From: Heliocidaris tuberculata
Taxonomy: Eukaryota > Echinodermata > Echinoidea > Camarodonta > Echinometridae
Assembly: GCA_025618425.1 (NCBI GenBank)
Contig: CM046844.1
Span: 19,254,324-19,318,323, forward strand
Reading direction: 5' to 3'
Length of the DNA stretch: 64,000 bases
Part shown: positions 12,808 through 22,550 of the stretch, one piece after another
How positions within the stretch are numbered: the first letter of the stretch is position 1
Layout of the letters: each line of letters opens with the position of its first letter
Translations under genes and position numbers: made by a program
The notes under the pieces: model-generated
The model's input: the letters and a program-made list of their open reading frames with translations, nothing else
What the model was told of the DNA's origin: nothing
Databases searched by the model: none

Positions 12808-14021
12808 ACATCATTAATATTTTCTTTCAAAATGACATATTTACTTCATGTTAAAATTGAGAAATTAATCATGTAGCAATTCCGAATTTCAAATTCATTA
12901 GAAATAAAAGATAAAAAAGAGGAATGTACATGGTTAAAATGTCTATATAGATGTTTGTGTTCGAGTAATTCATAATTTTTACCTTCAAGATGAGGTTTTA
13001 TCTTAAAGTGGGATCATTTTTTATAAGTTTATAGAACTTAATCAAGGAATATATACGATCTCACTACATTTACGAATTATTTGAAAGCATATAAGGAATG
13101 GTATTGAATTTGTATACATGAAAAATTATTCAAATCTTTCATGTGTTCACTTATTTGGACCAAAACATGTACAGAAAAATTATTTACATAAAATAGATGC
13201 AACCTTATGTTTCATATCGAATTTTTCATGTAAACAAAAAGTGAACATAAATATAAGATGAAGATATATAATAATATGCCTATCACATATGGCAATGAAT
13301 TGTGTTTCAGTATTCAGTAGTGTAACCAGATAAAGCTTTGAAATATCTTTGTTATACACTTATACTGTTTATATTCTAATCCGTTTCTAAGATTGTAACG
13401 GTTTTCTTTTCTTCTTTTTTTTTTTGGCTGTTTGTTTGTTTTCCAAACAGTGGCTTGAGAATGTGTAAAAAGAGGGTAAATCATTAATTTGATGGTGAAT
13501 GCTATATTAAACGACGATATGCATTTATTATTTGCTATATAAAATTAAGGGTATCTGGACTATAATTTCAGATTCAATGCCTTGTTTTTTCAGGAGTCAT
13601 CTTCTCATTGAGATTTATGTAGTCCTGTGAGTCAAATGTGCTCGGCTAAGACAATGCAAATAATATAGTACTCGATATACCGTGCAAAATGTATGCTCAT
13701 GCACATGCATATACAAAATTATTGAGTGTCACATGAGAGCTACTCAGCCAATAGGATACTCTCTCGCACATACCATTTTCTATAACGATATGGTTCATAG
13801 TAGTCTCATTTTCACTTTTTTATCATTGAAAATTATTCCCTCGTTTTTATGTTACATGGAAATCCTTTTATTAAATCGATTTTCTTTAATTCCGCTTTGT
13901 TTCTATGTTGTTTTCCCCTTCACAGATGAAGACATAAACACTTAAACCATCACCGACAACAATTATTCTCTCTTTAGTCGCCTGTGTAAGTTTTATTTTC
14001 TTCTGTTTTTGACGTCTTCAG
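12808..14021 (+). other. Upstream region of the transporter gene
   Basis: No exon is confidently visible. A pyrimidine-rich tract ends in an AG at 14020-14021 (gacgtcttcag), two bases before the first in-frame ATG. This suggests the coding start lies near the 5' edge of an exon and that an untranslated first exon lies further upstream. I cannot place a promoter. Confidence 0.4.
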
Positions 14022-14023
14022 CT

Positions 14024-15692
14024 ATGTCTTTGACGCGGTGTGCCGACATTATATCAACTGTGAGCAGAAAGAAACCCATTTGCAGTGAAAGCGATATGTA
14101 TGAGACTCCTTTACAGCGGTCTCTTACCACGTTCCAGCTCGTTTTAATGGGTATGGGATTAATGCTTGGTAGCGGCCTCTACGTACTGACTGGGGTGGAG
14201 GCTAGGGATGTGACCGGACCCGCCATCGTGGTGTCGTACACGATCGCTGCAATGGCTTCGCTGCTGTCCGCCTTCTGCTTCGTGGAGTTTGCCTGCTTGG
14301 TACCGCGAACGGGATCGGCGTACACATTCACCTACATCGCTGTCGGGGAAATATGGGCCTTTCTGATTGGATGGAACATGGCTCTTGAATACGCAGTAGG
14401 TGCTGCTTCGGTATCATCAGCTTGTTTCGGATACGTTGACTTCTTGGCTGGGAACGTCATCACAAGGATACGTTGACTTCTTGGCTGGGAACGTCATCAC
14501 AAACTTCACGATCAACACCATCATGGGAGGCCATGAATGGGATGTTCCCTTCCTTGCTTCTTACCCGGGTGTCTTTCCAGCTATGCTAATAGTCTTGCTC
14601 ACTATTCCCATCATGCTTGGTACCAGACTGTCTTCATTAGCAACTGGTGTGCTGATTTCCATCAATGTTTCAGTTATTATGCTCATCACTATCGTCGGCT
14701 TTACGAAAGTTGACTTCAGGAACTGGACGGAATACGGTGGGTTCGCACCCTACGGAGTCGGGGGTATCATGTCGGGATCGGCATCTGTGTTTTTCGGTTA
14801 TGTGGGTTTCGACGTGATTGCAGTGGCTAATGAGGAGACAATAAACCCGAAGGGAAGTATACCAAAGGCAACATTTATCGCTGTTTTGCTGACCTGCCTG
14901 TGTTACATAATACCTAGTGCTGTTCTAACACTAATGGTTCCGTACACCGAGCTGGACGAAATGTCAGCGTTTGCCGATGCGTTTGAAACGATAGGCATCC
15001 ACTGGGCTAGTTGGTGTGTCGGTGTTGGTGCTTTGTGTGAAATGTTCATGACAACTGTATTAAACCTCTACTGCCTTCCAAGAATATACTATGCAATGGC
15101 TTCAGACGGGCTTATATTCAGCTGTCTCGGGAAAGTCAATTCCGTCACAAAGGTGCCTATAAACAGCGCCGTCGCATCCATGTTCTTATCGATTGTCTTT
15201 GCTCTATTTTTCAACCTTCCCCAACTCGTTGAATTTGTCTCTATTGGAAGCCTTTTCGGATATGCCTTCGTGGCTGGATCTGTAATCATTTTGCGTTATA
15301 ATCCACGAGAGCATGTTGAAAATGATAACGAACATGACGAAAATGGTGTTGATATGACATCATTACGTTTCACAAGGACTAGTTCGCCAGAAGAAGAGAA
15401 TTCACAAAACATTTTGAAAATTCCAGGATCCCTTAAGCATCAATACCTGTCGGTACCTGTGCTCGGTTTACTTGCTAGATTTAAGCCGGGCCGCGTAGTT
15501 GGCGCATCGTTATGTTTCACGATCTTCTTCATGTTTGGTGCTGCGTTCCTGATAGAGTATGGATGGCAAGGACTCATAGCTCGAGAATGGTGGTCAGTCC
15601 TATTGTTATCAACCGTCTGTCTATGTGGCCTTCTCTCCTTCCTGCTGATAACATTCCACCATCAGAATCCTTGTCGTGAGGATTATTACAAA
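14024..15692 (+). CDS. SLC7A4-like: SLC7A4-like cationic amino acid transporter, exon 1 (frameshifted as it stands)
   Basis: This exon encodes the first 544 residues of an APC-superfamily, SLC7 CAT-type membrane transporter. Visible features are an N-terminal cytosolic stretch (residues 1-35), the TM1 signature GSGLYVLTG (49-57), the motif LVPRTGSAYTFTYIAVGEIW followed by LIGWNMALEY, and later GYVGFDVIAVANEE and PRIYYAMASDG. The N terminus (ETPLQRSLTTFQL) and overall length fit SLC7A4 better than CAT1-3; this is from family memory, not alignment. The ATG at 14024 is preferred over an upstream TTG because a splice acceptor precedes it directly. A 37-bp tandem duplication (14429-14502) shifts the frame; removing one copy gives an unbroken frame. 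The exon ends at AAA followed by the donor gtgagt, phase 0. SLC7 CATs move basic amino acids at the plasma membrane, but SLC7A4 itself has no firmly established transport activity. Confidence 0.9.
14429..14502 (+). repeat. 37-bp perfect tandem duplication inside the transporter exon
   Basis: The 37 bases starting GGATACGTTGACTTC at 14429 are repeated exactly from 14466 to 14502. Since 37 is not a multiple of 3, the frame is lost after residue 147. A single copy restores continuity into NFTINTIMGG. It is either an assembly or read artefact or a real frameshifting allele. Confidence 0.95.
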
Positions 15693-16076
15693 GTGAGTAT
15701 TATAGCATAGGTCTCCAATTTGCAAGTTCAACTCACAACCTAAATCGAAAGAATCGAAGGAGTAGTAAGAAAGAAAGATAGTATGCCATTCGGTACAAGT
15801 GACTGTGTGTGGGAGGGGGCGGCAGGAGTCCGGGTGCCAAAGAATCACTTGGCATGGGTGTCTTAACTAGAGCCCAGATGACTCAGTGATGTTTAGTTTA
15901 CTTTGAAAATATTCTAATAAATTGAAAATATTGGAGATGTGCTGATTATGATCAAATGCAATTTTATTTTTCCATTCTTTACGTTCTTAACTAACATCTT
16001 TAAACTTTGATGGCTTCGTAAGATTTCCTCTGCCTGTGATGTATCTGAAGCATTTGTTTTCTGATTTCTTGATCAG

Positions 16077-16185
16077 GTCCCCTTCGTGCCGCTGCTTCCC
16101 GTTCTGAGCATCATGTGCAACGTGGTGCTCGCTGTCAACCTAAAACCGATCACATGGGTCCGTTTTCTGGTATGGGTGGTCCTAG
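16077..16185 (+). CDS. SLC7A4-like: SLC7A4-like transporter, exon 2
   Basis: This 109-base exon runs from the acceptor tcttgatcag to the donor gtaagt. It enters in phase 0 and leaves in phase 1. The translation, 36 residues, begins VPFVPLLPVLSIMCN and continues through ITWVRFLVWVVLG. It matches the family's late transmembrane block (the IPMVPLIPALS...TWVRF pattern of SLC7A4 and CATs). It lies past the previous frame's stop at 15708, which is intronic. Both splice sites agree with the phases of the neighbouring exons, which makes this small exon secure. Confidence 0.9.
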
Positions 16186-16207
16186 GTAAGTGCAATATAA
16201 TGAACTG

Positions 16208-16518
16208 TTTAAGGGAAATCCAACCTTAATGGCAAGTTGCTCTGAAAGAAAGAGGAAAAATCAGAGAATTAAGATATGCTATCTCCAATATATTTTGAGA
16301 AATGCCCCCAGGGTAAAGGTGCTTGTCCGCAAGTATGTCACAATCGACTCACCAAATTGCCAATTTGAGATTCGCGTAGATGTAGTGATCTCATTTTTCA
16401 AACATCCATAACTTTCTTATTCCTTGTCCGATTTCTTTCAAACTTTCACCATGCTGTTTTTCTTATTTTTCTGCTTTCACACATATCATATTATTACCAA
16501 GTTTGGATTACCCTTTAA
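16208..16518. mobile_element. 311-bp MITE with TTAA flanks in the transporter intron
   Basis: The left end TTTAAGGGAAATCCAACCTT pairs with the right end AAGTTTGGATTACCCTTTAA. TTAA at both edges suggests a TTAA-specific insertion (piggyBac-type target preference). A related, larger copy lies at 46844-47417 and shares an internal block, inverted there (AATTGCCAATTTGAGATTCG here). It begins 20 bases after the exon 2 donor and does not disturb it. Confidence 0.7.
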
Positions 16519-16576
16519 GATGTTGTCTGTTCGTGGATCAGGGTTTTATAAGTTCACTTTAGATATATGAGTCTTT

Positions 16577-16577
<1 letters not shown>

Positions 16578-16610
<33 letters not shown>

Positions 16611-16735
16611 GTTGTAAAGTCGACTTATTGGTGTAGTAATAGAAGAAAAAAGGGCTGGAGATGCATCATTTGCCAATTAAACTTCAATTTGCAAATGATG
16701 CATCTCCACCTCGTTTTTCTTATATATATATATTG
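16578..16735. repeat. AT microsatellite plus 17-bp-arm hairpin
   Basis: A TA dinucleotide run (about 16580-16606) is followed by an inverted repeat. GGAGATGCATCATTTGC (about 16653) pairs with GCAAATGATGCATCTCC, with a 20-bp loop. The block ends in another short TA run. It resembles the collapsed terminus of a neighbouring retroelement fragment. Confidence 0.65.
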
Positions 16736-16858
16736 TAAGAAATGTTCCTCGAACACAACGCTGGTGGTCACTCATATTTGTTTTAGTGGAAGGTACAATG
16801 AAAGAAATGTCACTATGAGACGGTCGTAGCTTTTATTGTCCTCCTTTATTTGTCAAGC

Positions 16859-16881
16859 TTTCGATCAATGATCTTCATCAG
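16859..16881 (-). ncRNA. Hammerhead ribozyme-like core (locus 1)
   Basis: Both conserved core boxes (CTGATGA and GAAA) are present and flank a self-complementary stem II (GATC-ATT-GATC). I could not resolve stem I, stem III or the NUH cleavage triplet by eye, so activity is unproven. Confidence 0.5.
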
Positions 16882-16970
16882 GACATGTGGACAAGGTTGT
16901 CGTGGTAACTAGTCGGTGTTGCTTTTTAAGGTGACATGGGCTTCTTTGGGGATCAGTGATCCAGTTGTGG

Positions 16971-17020
16971 ATGAGTACGATGTCATGTTTCTGGCGCCAG
17001 AAACATGACATCGTACTCAT
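16971..17020. repeat. Perfect 50-bp palindrome
   Basis: ATGAGTACGATGTCATGTTT followed by CTGGC is mirrored exactly by its reverse complement. There is no spacer, only the CTGGC/GCCAG junction. The neighbouring TA run follows directly. Confidence 0.95.
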
Positions 17021-17030
17021 ATATATATAT

Positions 17031-18043
17031 TGTAACGAAATAGACGCTGCTTCCTCCAGCTGCGGTTTCGGTCAGGATAGCCCGAGCTGAGGACATGGTA
17101 CGTTTGGCGGAAATATACCACCTTGTCGAACCTGCTTTCTCTGCAAACCGTCACTACTGCGCTGTTTCTGCCAGTTCACTTCTCAGAAGTACGTATTTAC
17201 TGCACGACCATGTCCAGAAGACTCAGTACCGCACGACCATGTCCAGAAGATTCAGTACCGCACGACCATGTCCAGAAGTACTCAGTACCGCACGACCATG
17301 TCCAGAAGACTCAGTACCGCACGACCATGTCCAGAAGATTCAGTACCGCACGACCATGTCCAGAAGTACGCAGTACCGCACGACCATTTCCAGAGCTCGA
17401 TCTCAGTAGGTTGTTATCCACCAGCTCCCGGCGTTGAGATGCTAAGACAGCCAGTCTAAGCCAGGTAATCAACCGCTGGCGTAGCGATTAGGTAGCGATT
17501 GAGCAAGTCTCTCTCGATATCTCCCAAATCTAATATTTAGGAAGACTGTGCAAAACCATCATATGAATCATTTGGCCTGCACACCAAGCCAGCCTGAAGT
17601 ATCAACCACCGCACTATCAGGCTCGGTGAGCGCTGACTTGGCATGCAGTGAATGACTCAGCCAAAATCATTTACTCAGAAAGTTCACAATTATATATGCA
17701 ATTACATATGCAATTACATATTACAAAAAAAAGTGGTTAATTAAATACACATGTAATAATTAACTCATATTTTCTTAACTTTCCTTGCTTTAACCTAGAC
17801 AAATGACCTACCAGATTAATTGGCATAAAGTGATCAACAACATGGTAACAATCATATGAAGCAAATATAACAACAACAAAAATTACAGGCTAAAATGTAA
17901 CTAAAACCTTCTCTTTTCTCATAAACGTTATACTATCGATCTCACATTTCGATAAAAATGTTATTTCAACGCGGTAATCGACCAAAACGATCATTTCTAC
18001 ACTAAAAATTAAGCTTTTCTACGAAATTAAATCCAATTTCGTT

Positions 18044-18046
<3 letters not shown>
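17031..18046. mobile_element. Putative solo LTR (1016 bp) in an AT microsatellite
   Basis: It begins TGTAACGAAAT and ends ATTTCGTTACA: the TG...CA boundaries and short inverted ends expected of a long terminal repeat. TA-rich sequence sits on both sides, so a target-site duplication cannot be judged. There is no second copy or internal coding region, hence 'solo'. It carries a 29/30-bp minisatellite at about 17203-17395. The window's final 25 bases (TGTAACGAATTTGG...) may be the start of a related LTR. Confidence 0.5.
17203..17395 (+). repeat. 29/30-bp minisatellite, seven copies
   Basis: The core CGCACGACCATGTCCAGAAG recurs with spacers that cycle actc, attc, tactc, actc, attc, tacgc. This is a three-variant higher-order repeat of about 88 bp, repeated twice, plus a diverged last copy. 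Proteins predicted across it (HDHVQ, ARPCPE repeats) are artefacts of tandem repetition in all three frames. Confidence 0.9.
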
Positions 18047-18096
<50 letters not shown>

Positions 18097-18240
18097 TATA
18101 TAGAGTGTTTGAGGTTTGATGAGACGGAGACAAAGGACGTAGCTGAACTTCAACTTTATTACATCAAGCTTTCGGCCTTCCCGGCCTTCTTCAGGTTCTG
18201 AAGATGATAATACAAATATATAGCATATACTTCAATATTA
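18047..18240 (-). mobile_element. Left arm of an inverted Penelope-like terminal repeat with hammerhead core
   Basis: A TA run (about 18047-18104) is followed by about 120 bp that recurs in inverted orientation on the right, split between 20155-20200 and 21861-21945. On the minus strand the arm reads CTGAAGA, AGGCCGGGAAGGCC, GAAA, GCTTGATG. It is a hammerhead core with a GGCC/GGCC stem II. The family assignment rests on this signature. Confidence 0.5.
18170..18194 (-). ncRNA. Hammerhead ribozyme-like core (locus 2, intact)
   Basis: CTGAAGA fits the CUGANGA box and is separated from GAAA by a stem II able to pair GGCC with GGCC around a GGGAA loop. The downstream sequence shares GCTTGA and AATAAAG with locus 1, supporting a common origin. 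The cleavage triplet was not resolved. Confidence 0.5.
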
Positions 18241-19539
18241 AATTTTAACGGTCCAGAATCGTTAAAATGATTTACGGTCACGGTTCAACCTATTCTTTAA
18301 TTGTATTTTCGATTCATGTAGACATTTCCAATGTGTAAAGTTTGCGGTGTCATAGAATAGAAAAGGCTCAATTTGAATTGTGGTTTGATAGAGTGAAGGC
18401 ATATTTAGTAATTCTCTCATTTCTACTGGTTTTAATACCCTCCTCCCGACCCCTACAACCGCCTATAAACTCTCATGAGATGTAGTGTGGATTTTCAATA
18501 ATACTCGGTACATATGTACTATTTAGCATTCATATATATATCATATCGTTAGATGATTTTACAACGAAATTATGCTTATTTCTGTACTTTACTGTAAGGT
18601 GCCTCAGACTGAGTGTATTCAGTTGTCGAAGCTTTGCTTGGCAGTATGGGGCTTTCCTCGTTTTTTCCGTATGACGGTTTCGGAGGTTTTCACCCATACC
18701 TGAGGTTGGTAGTAGGTAATGCAATATATATGGCATTACCTACAATTACCATTATAAATAATCAATCATAATTAGGTTGATTATAATAAGAAGAAATATA
18801 TATATCTAACTAAATACTCTTCCTTTCCTGGAATTGGGAATGTGGTAGTAGACAAATCATATTCTTGGTTCAAGTGATTCCAGTAATGTACAATTTTGGC
18901 CTCTGCGCATATCTATAGTATTACAAGTTTGACCGGCTGCTTCACCATACCTCATCAGGAAGGTGTATCGTTTTCAGACGATTTGTGATAGGAGAAATTG
19001 GCCATTGCATCTTTATTAGGCACCATGCAGACTTGCAAGTTTACTATACCGTGGGGCCAGGTTTTTATTGAAGTGCGATGCAGGCAGCTTTTCGCTCGTT
19101 TAAATGCGGGGAAGGGGCTGGCCTGTCTAGCCATGGACCTCCCCTAAGGAGTGATAAATCCTTGGTCTAGCTGCACGTCGTGTTCCTTGTCTGTAAGTGG
19201 CACCCTATGGAGAGAGGAAGGTCTTGGTGCGGATGCCTGAACAAAATTATTACAATTTTTTCGGAAAAAAGAACCCGGGTCCTTCCAAGAGGTAAGGTTG
19301 AAGCCGTCTAGTCAGTTTAGCCGCGTATTTACCCACTAAGTTGGAGGTTGCTTATGGTAGGCGAATGTTTACACATATATATGAATGAAAAAGTTTTTAT
19401 TACATGATTAATGACGTCGCTGTGATGATTGTAATGCGGAGGCCTAATGATTTTATAATATGTATGGAGATAAAACTCTATTAAAACCACAATCAAAGGC
19501 AAGTTCGAATTTTAAGTTCTATTTTGTCTTTAGTGAGTG
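18241..19539. other. Intronic sequence, no gene
   Basis: This is probably the interior of the element bounded by the inverted arms at 18.1 and 21.9 kb. A CCTCATCAGG box at about 18951 looks like a decayed third hammerhead-type core, but the GAAA partner is missing. No coding potential is seen. Confidence 0.4.
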
Positions 19540-20155
19540 TAAACACACATATTGTCATTGTGTGTTTTTATATTCCATTTAATAACAAAATATACATTTG
19601 CATATTGATATTAGCATATACCTTCATGGCTACAGTTTATTACAAATAACTTAATGAATGAAGTTTCGTTCGGTGATTATGTCCAAAGAGCACAAATTTA
19701 ACACACCACACACATACATTAGTCACCCTCAACGAAACTTAACTTTCGGTAAGCGGTCTTTTACATTAAATTTCTGTACAATGTTTCTAAACTTTGTTCT
19801 TATTATTCATTCATTAAGTTATTTGTAATAAACCGTAGCCATGAAGGTATATGCTAATATCAATATGCAAATGTATACCGAAAGTTAAGTTTCGTTGAAG
19901 GTGACTAATGTATGTGTGTGGTGTGTTAAATTTGTGCTCTTTGGACATAATCACCGAACGAAACTTCACTTTCGGTAAGCGGTCTTTTACATTAAATTTC
20001 TGTACAATGTTTCTAAACTATGTTCTTATTATTCATTCATTACGTTATTTGTAATAAACTGTAGCCATGAAGGTATATGCTAATATCAATATGCAAATGT
20101 ATATTTTGTTATTACATGGAATATAAAAACACACAATGATATGTGTGTTTATTGC
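19540..20155. repeat. Nested inverted-repeat block with flipped segments
   Basis: The outer arms (about 19545-19600 and 20095-20150) pair. Inside, one block (about 19590-19665) recurs inverted at about 19805-19875 and again at about 20035-20105. A second block (about 19665-19740) recurs inverted at about 19880-19965. A third block starting ACTTTCGGTAAGCGGTC occurs at 19742 and 19971 in the same orientation. The order is consistent with repeated template switching or inversion of a short segment. Confidence 0.8.
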
Positions 20156-20200
20156 AGTATATGTTATATATTTGTATTATCATCTTCAGAACCTGAAGAA

Positions 20201-21860
20201 CAGTGCTGTAGGACTCGAGTCCGGTCTCGAGTCCCTATTTCTCGGAACTCGGACTCGGACTCGGACTCGAGCCACAAGGACTCGGTCTCGGACTCGGACT
20301 CGACCAGTGGTGACTCGTGACTCGGGCGAAAATGGGGCTGAGACCGGCAACGAGACCTGCAATTTTTTCCATTTTCTGCTTTTAATTTTAGCTCCAAAAA
20401 TTACCCCAGGGCACGCAAAAAACCCCGCTATTTTCGCGCACCTTGCTCGATTGAGCGGTATTTTAAACATGAACTTTAAAACATCGATCGCCGTAACGGT
20501 ACGAGAATGTGCACAAATAGATGATAGATGTTAAGATAAGTCGTTTTATGCCCGTATACACTTGTTATACACGTATGACACAGACAAGTGTTGAAATTGA
20601 TTTAACCATTTAGAGGTGGATTAATCTCTAACACACGTTTCCCATAGACCCCAGCCTGGGATATTTTGGGCAGTCTCAAACAGATTACTATTCCACTTGT
20701 ATTTCAAGCCAGTATTATAAACTAGTGTTTATAATCTTTTTTATCTTTTTACTTGCAACCTATGTTCCTGTGGCAAAAAGTCAAATGTGGCAAAAAGTCA
20801 AAGTCAGCAATTTAAAATTTTTGGCAGTGTCAAACGGTTTTACTACGGTTTAACAATTACATTCGTTTTACTTGAGTCACTTAGTCATGTAGTCAGTTTC
20901 AGCTGATACATGTACAAGGGTTTTATTAGGGTTTGACGATTCACTTTTTTATTTCTTTAATCAGCTATTTGATAAGATTGAACTATTGGTGTTCTTGGGG
21001 AAATATTTTTCCCTCTTTTTTTCCATTTCAGTTGAAAACTTCCTTTTCTATATTGGCTTTTATCATGTTAATGGCATTCAAGTTATCGTTTTGTTCTGTT
21101 GACTTATAATTGATAAAAGATAAAATTACAGTCCTTTGAAATGAACAAATATTAATTTGTGTAACTTTTCTTCATTGAGGTATCACAGAAACAATAGAGT
21201 CAACTCTCTATAATTACTGTGAATACAAGCATAATACTCAGGCTTGTTCACAGATGAGCCATTTGTCAACGAGATACCTTGGCACAAAAGGAGTGCATGT
21301 TCACTTGTTTAGTATTTTGGTTAACTTAGTAAAACTTCTGAAATTCCACAAGTATACCAAACCATCACCGAAAATCTAACCATAGACATTTATCTCAACA
21401 TTTCCAATAGTTTTCTCCATTCTGTCAGAATTTTTAGTGTTATATCTGGAAATCTTACTGAACTTAATCTTATTAAGCACCAAGCGACATGTCACGGCGA
21501 CAAATCACTCATTTGTGAGCAAGCCTTTATAGTTGTCCACATTCGTACTAAGAAAAGTTACAATAAATTAAATTCTCTGACAAATGGAAGTTTTCAATGA
21601 ACCAGAAACTATTTATGTTATAGAGAGTTCAATGTGAGGCATTTATCATAATAAAAATAATGTGACTTTTAAAAAAAAATGCAATTTAAGATGTTCCCAT
21701 CGGGACTCGGACTCGGACTCGGACTCGGACTCGGACTCGGACTCGGACTCGGACTCGGACTCGGATGTCCAGGACTCGGGACTCGGACTTGGACTCGGAC
21801 TTGGACTCGGACTCGGACTCGGACTCGGACTCGGATGGAATGGACTCGACTACAGCACTG
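20201..21860. mobile_element. 1.66-kb hAT-like element with GGACTC subterminal arrays
   Basis: The termini CAGTGCTGTAG and CTACAGCACTG are inverted repeats extending into GGACTCGAGTCC-like sequence. The left flank CTGAAGAA and the right flank CTGAAG-- look like an 8-bp target duplication with a 2-base loss. Just inside both ends are arrays of the hexamer GGACTC (about 20240-20310 and 21704-21840). No transposase frame is present. It inserted exactly into the right-hand hammerhead core. In hAT elements subterminal repeats often bind transposase; that role here is an inference. Confidence 0.7.
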
Positions 21861-21990
21861 CTGAAGGCCGGGAAGGCCGAAAGCTTGATCTAATAAAGTT
21901 GAAGTTCAGCTACGTCCTTTGTCTTCGTCTCATCAATCCTCACACCATACAATTTACCGAGACGCCGTCGAAATGTTTAAGTTGGGTATC
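21861..21990 (+). mobile_element. Right arm of the Penelope-like inverted repeat
   Basis: This is the reverse complement of the 18.1-kb arm, resuming in mid-hammerhead (GGCCGGGAAGGCC, GAAA at 21879-21882, GCTTGAT). It continues to a segment ending before a TA microsatellite at about 22001-22022. Its 5' half lies at 20155-20200, on the other side of the hAT insertion. Confidence 0.6.
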
Positions 21991-22211
21991 TTCGCGTGTA
22001 TATATATATATATATATATATATTCATTTGTGTTTGTGTATTACCCTGATTTCATCCATTATTTTCATTGTGGCAGGAAATCAACTTCTTTTTACGGCAG
22101 CCCTGTTGGTGATAACTTTTCTCCGAAAAAAGTCATGCCATTTTGTATAGTATTCATTGCTTGCCAGTGAAAGAAAACTAACAAAATGTTTGCAACAAAT
22201 TTTTCTTCCTT

Positions 22212-22254
<43 letters not shown>

Positions 22255-22277
22255 TTTGTGTCTCTTCGTTACCTCAG

Positions 22278-22429
22278 GGCTGCTTCTCTATATTTCCTAC
22301 GGATACCGTTACAGCAAGGTAGGACAGGCCAGCAGAGAGGGGCTGTACGTCGAGCTGACAAGTCATTTGGGTGAATCTATGGATCAAGGACTGAGCCGGA
22401 AAGACAACAAGTACGGGAGCACGGAGTAG
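22278..22429 (+). CDS. SLC7A4-like: SLC7A4-like transporter, exon 3 and stop
   Basis: The exon follows the acceptor ttacctcag in phase 1 and completes glycine with the last base of exon 2. It encodes the last transmembrane residues (GLLLYISYGYRYSKVGQ) and a short cytosolic tail ending DNKYGSTE, then TAG at 22427-22429. The GLLLYISYGYR stretch corresponds to the family's final helix (LIYFGYGIRHS-type). With one copy of the 37-bp duplication removed, the three exons give 630 residues, close to the usual SLC7A4 length. A long T-run (about 22208-22250) sits just upstream of the acceptor. Confidence 0.9.
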
Positions 22430-22550
22430 TAGGAGATGAGACCACCTTCAACATTGAGGTCAAATTTATATAAATTTGATGGAGATAACAGGCAGCGACT
22501 TTTCAATTCAGTCCAATTTCATTTATTCCACATTCGATAAAATTTACAAT

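Larger units (their letters stand above)
16736..17020 (-). mobile_element. Penelope-like element remnant with hammerhead core and palindromic tip
   Basis: On the minus strand the sequence reads CTGATGA, then AGATCATTGATC (a GATC/GATC stem with a 3-base loop), then GAAA, then GCTTGA. These are the conserved boxes of a hammerhead ribozyme (16859-16881). Penelope-like retroelements are known to carry hammerhead motifs in their terminal repeats. The remnant ends in a perfect 50-bp palindrome (16971-17020). No reverse transcriptase or GIY-YIG frame is present. The Penelope assignment is inferred from the ribozyme and its context. Confidence 0.5.

Noticed and set aside
14400..14476. Two overlapping transporter genes
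   Set aside because: The overlap is created by the 37-bp duplication. The two frames are one gene with a frameshift.
17095..17459. Three overlapping frames encoding repeated ARPCPE / HDHVQ peptides
   Set aside because: All three frames are open because a 29/30-bp minisatellite lacks stop codons. There is no reason to favour any frame.
18945..18985. Third hammerhead-like motif (CTGATGAG on the minus strand)
   Set aside because: The second core box GAAA is absent (TCAAAC instead) and no stem II is evident. At best it is a decayed relic.
20136..20534. Open frames rich in Arg-Thr or Glu-Ser repeats
   Set aside because: These are direct translations of the GGACTC hexamer array of the hAT-like element.
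21662..22150. Ser-Asp and Gly-Leu repeat proteins
   Set aside because: Same cause: the right-hand GGACTC array, followed by a TA microsatellite. They span an element boundary.
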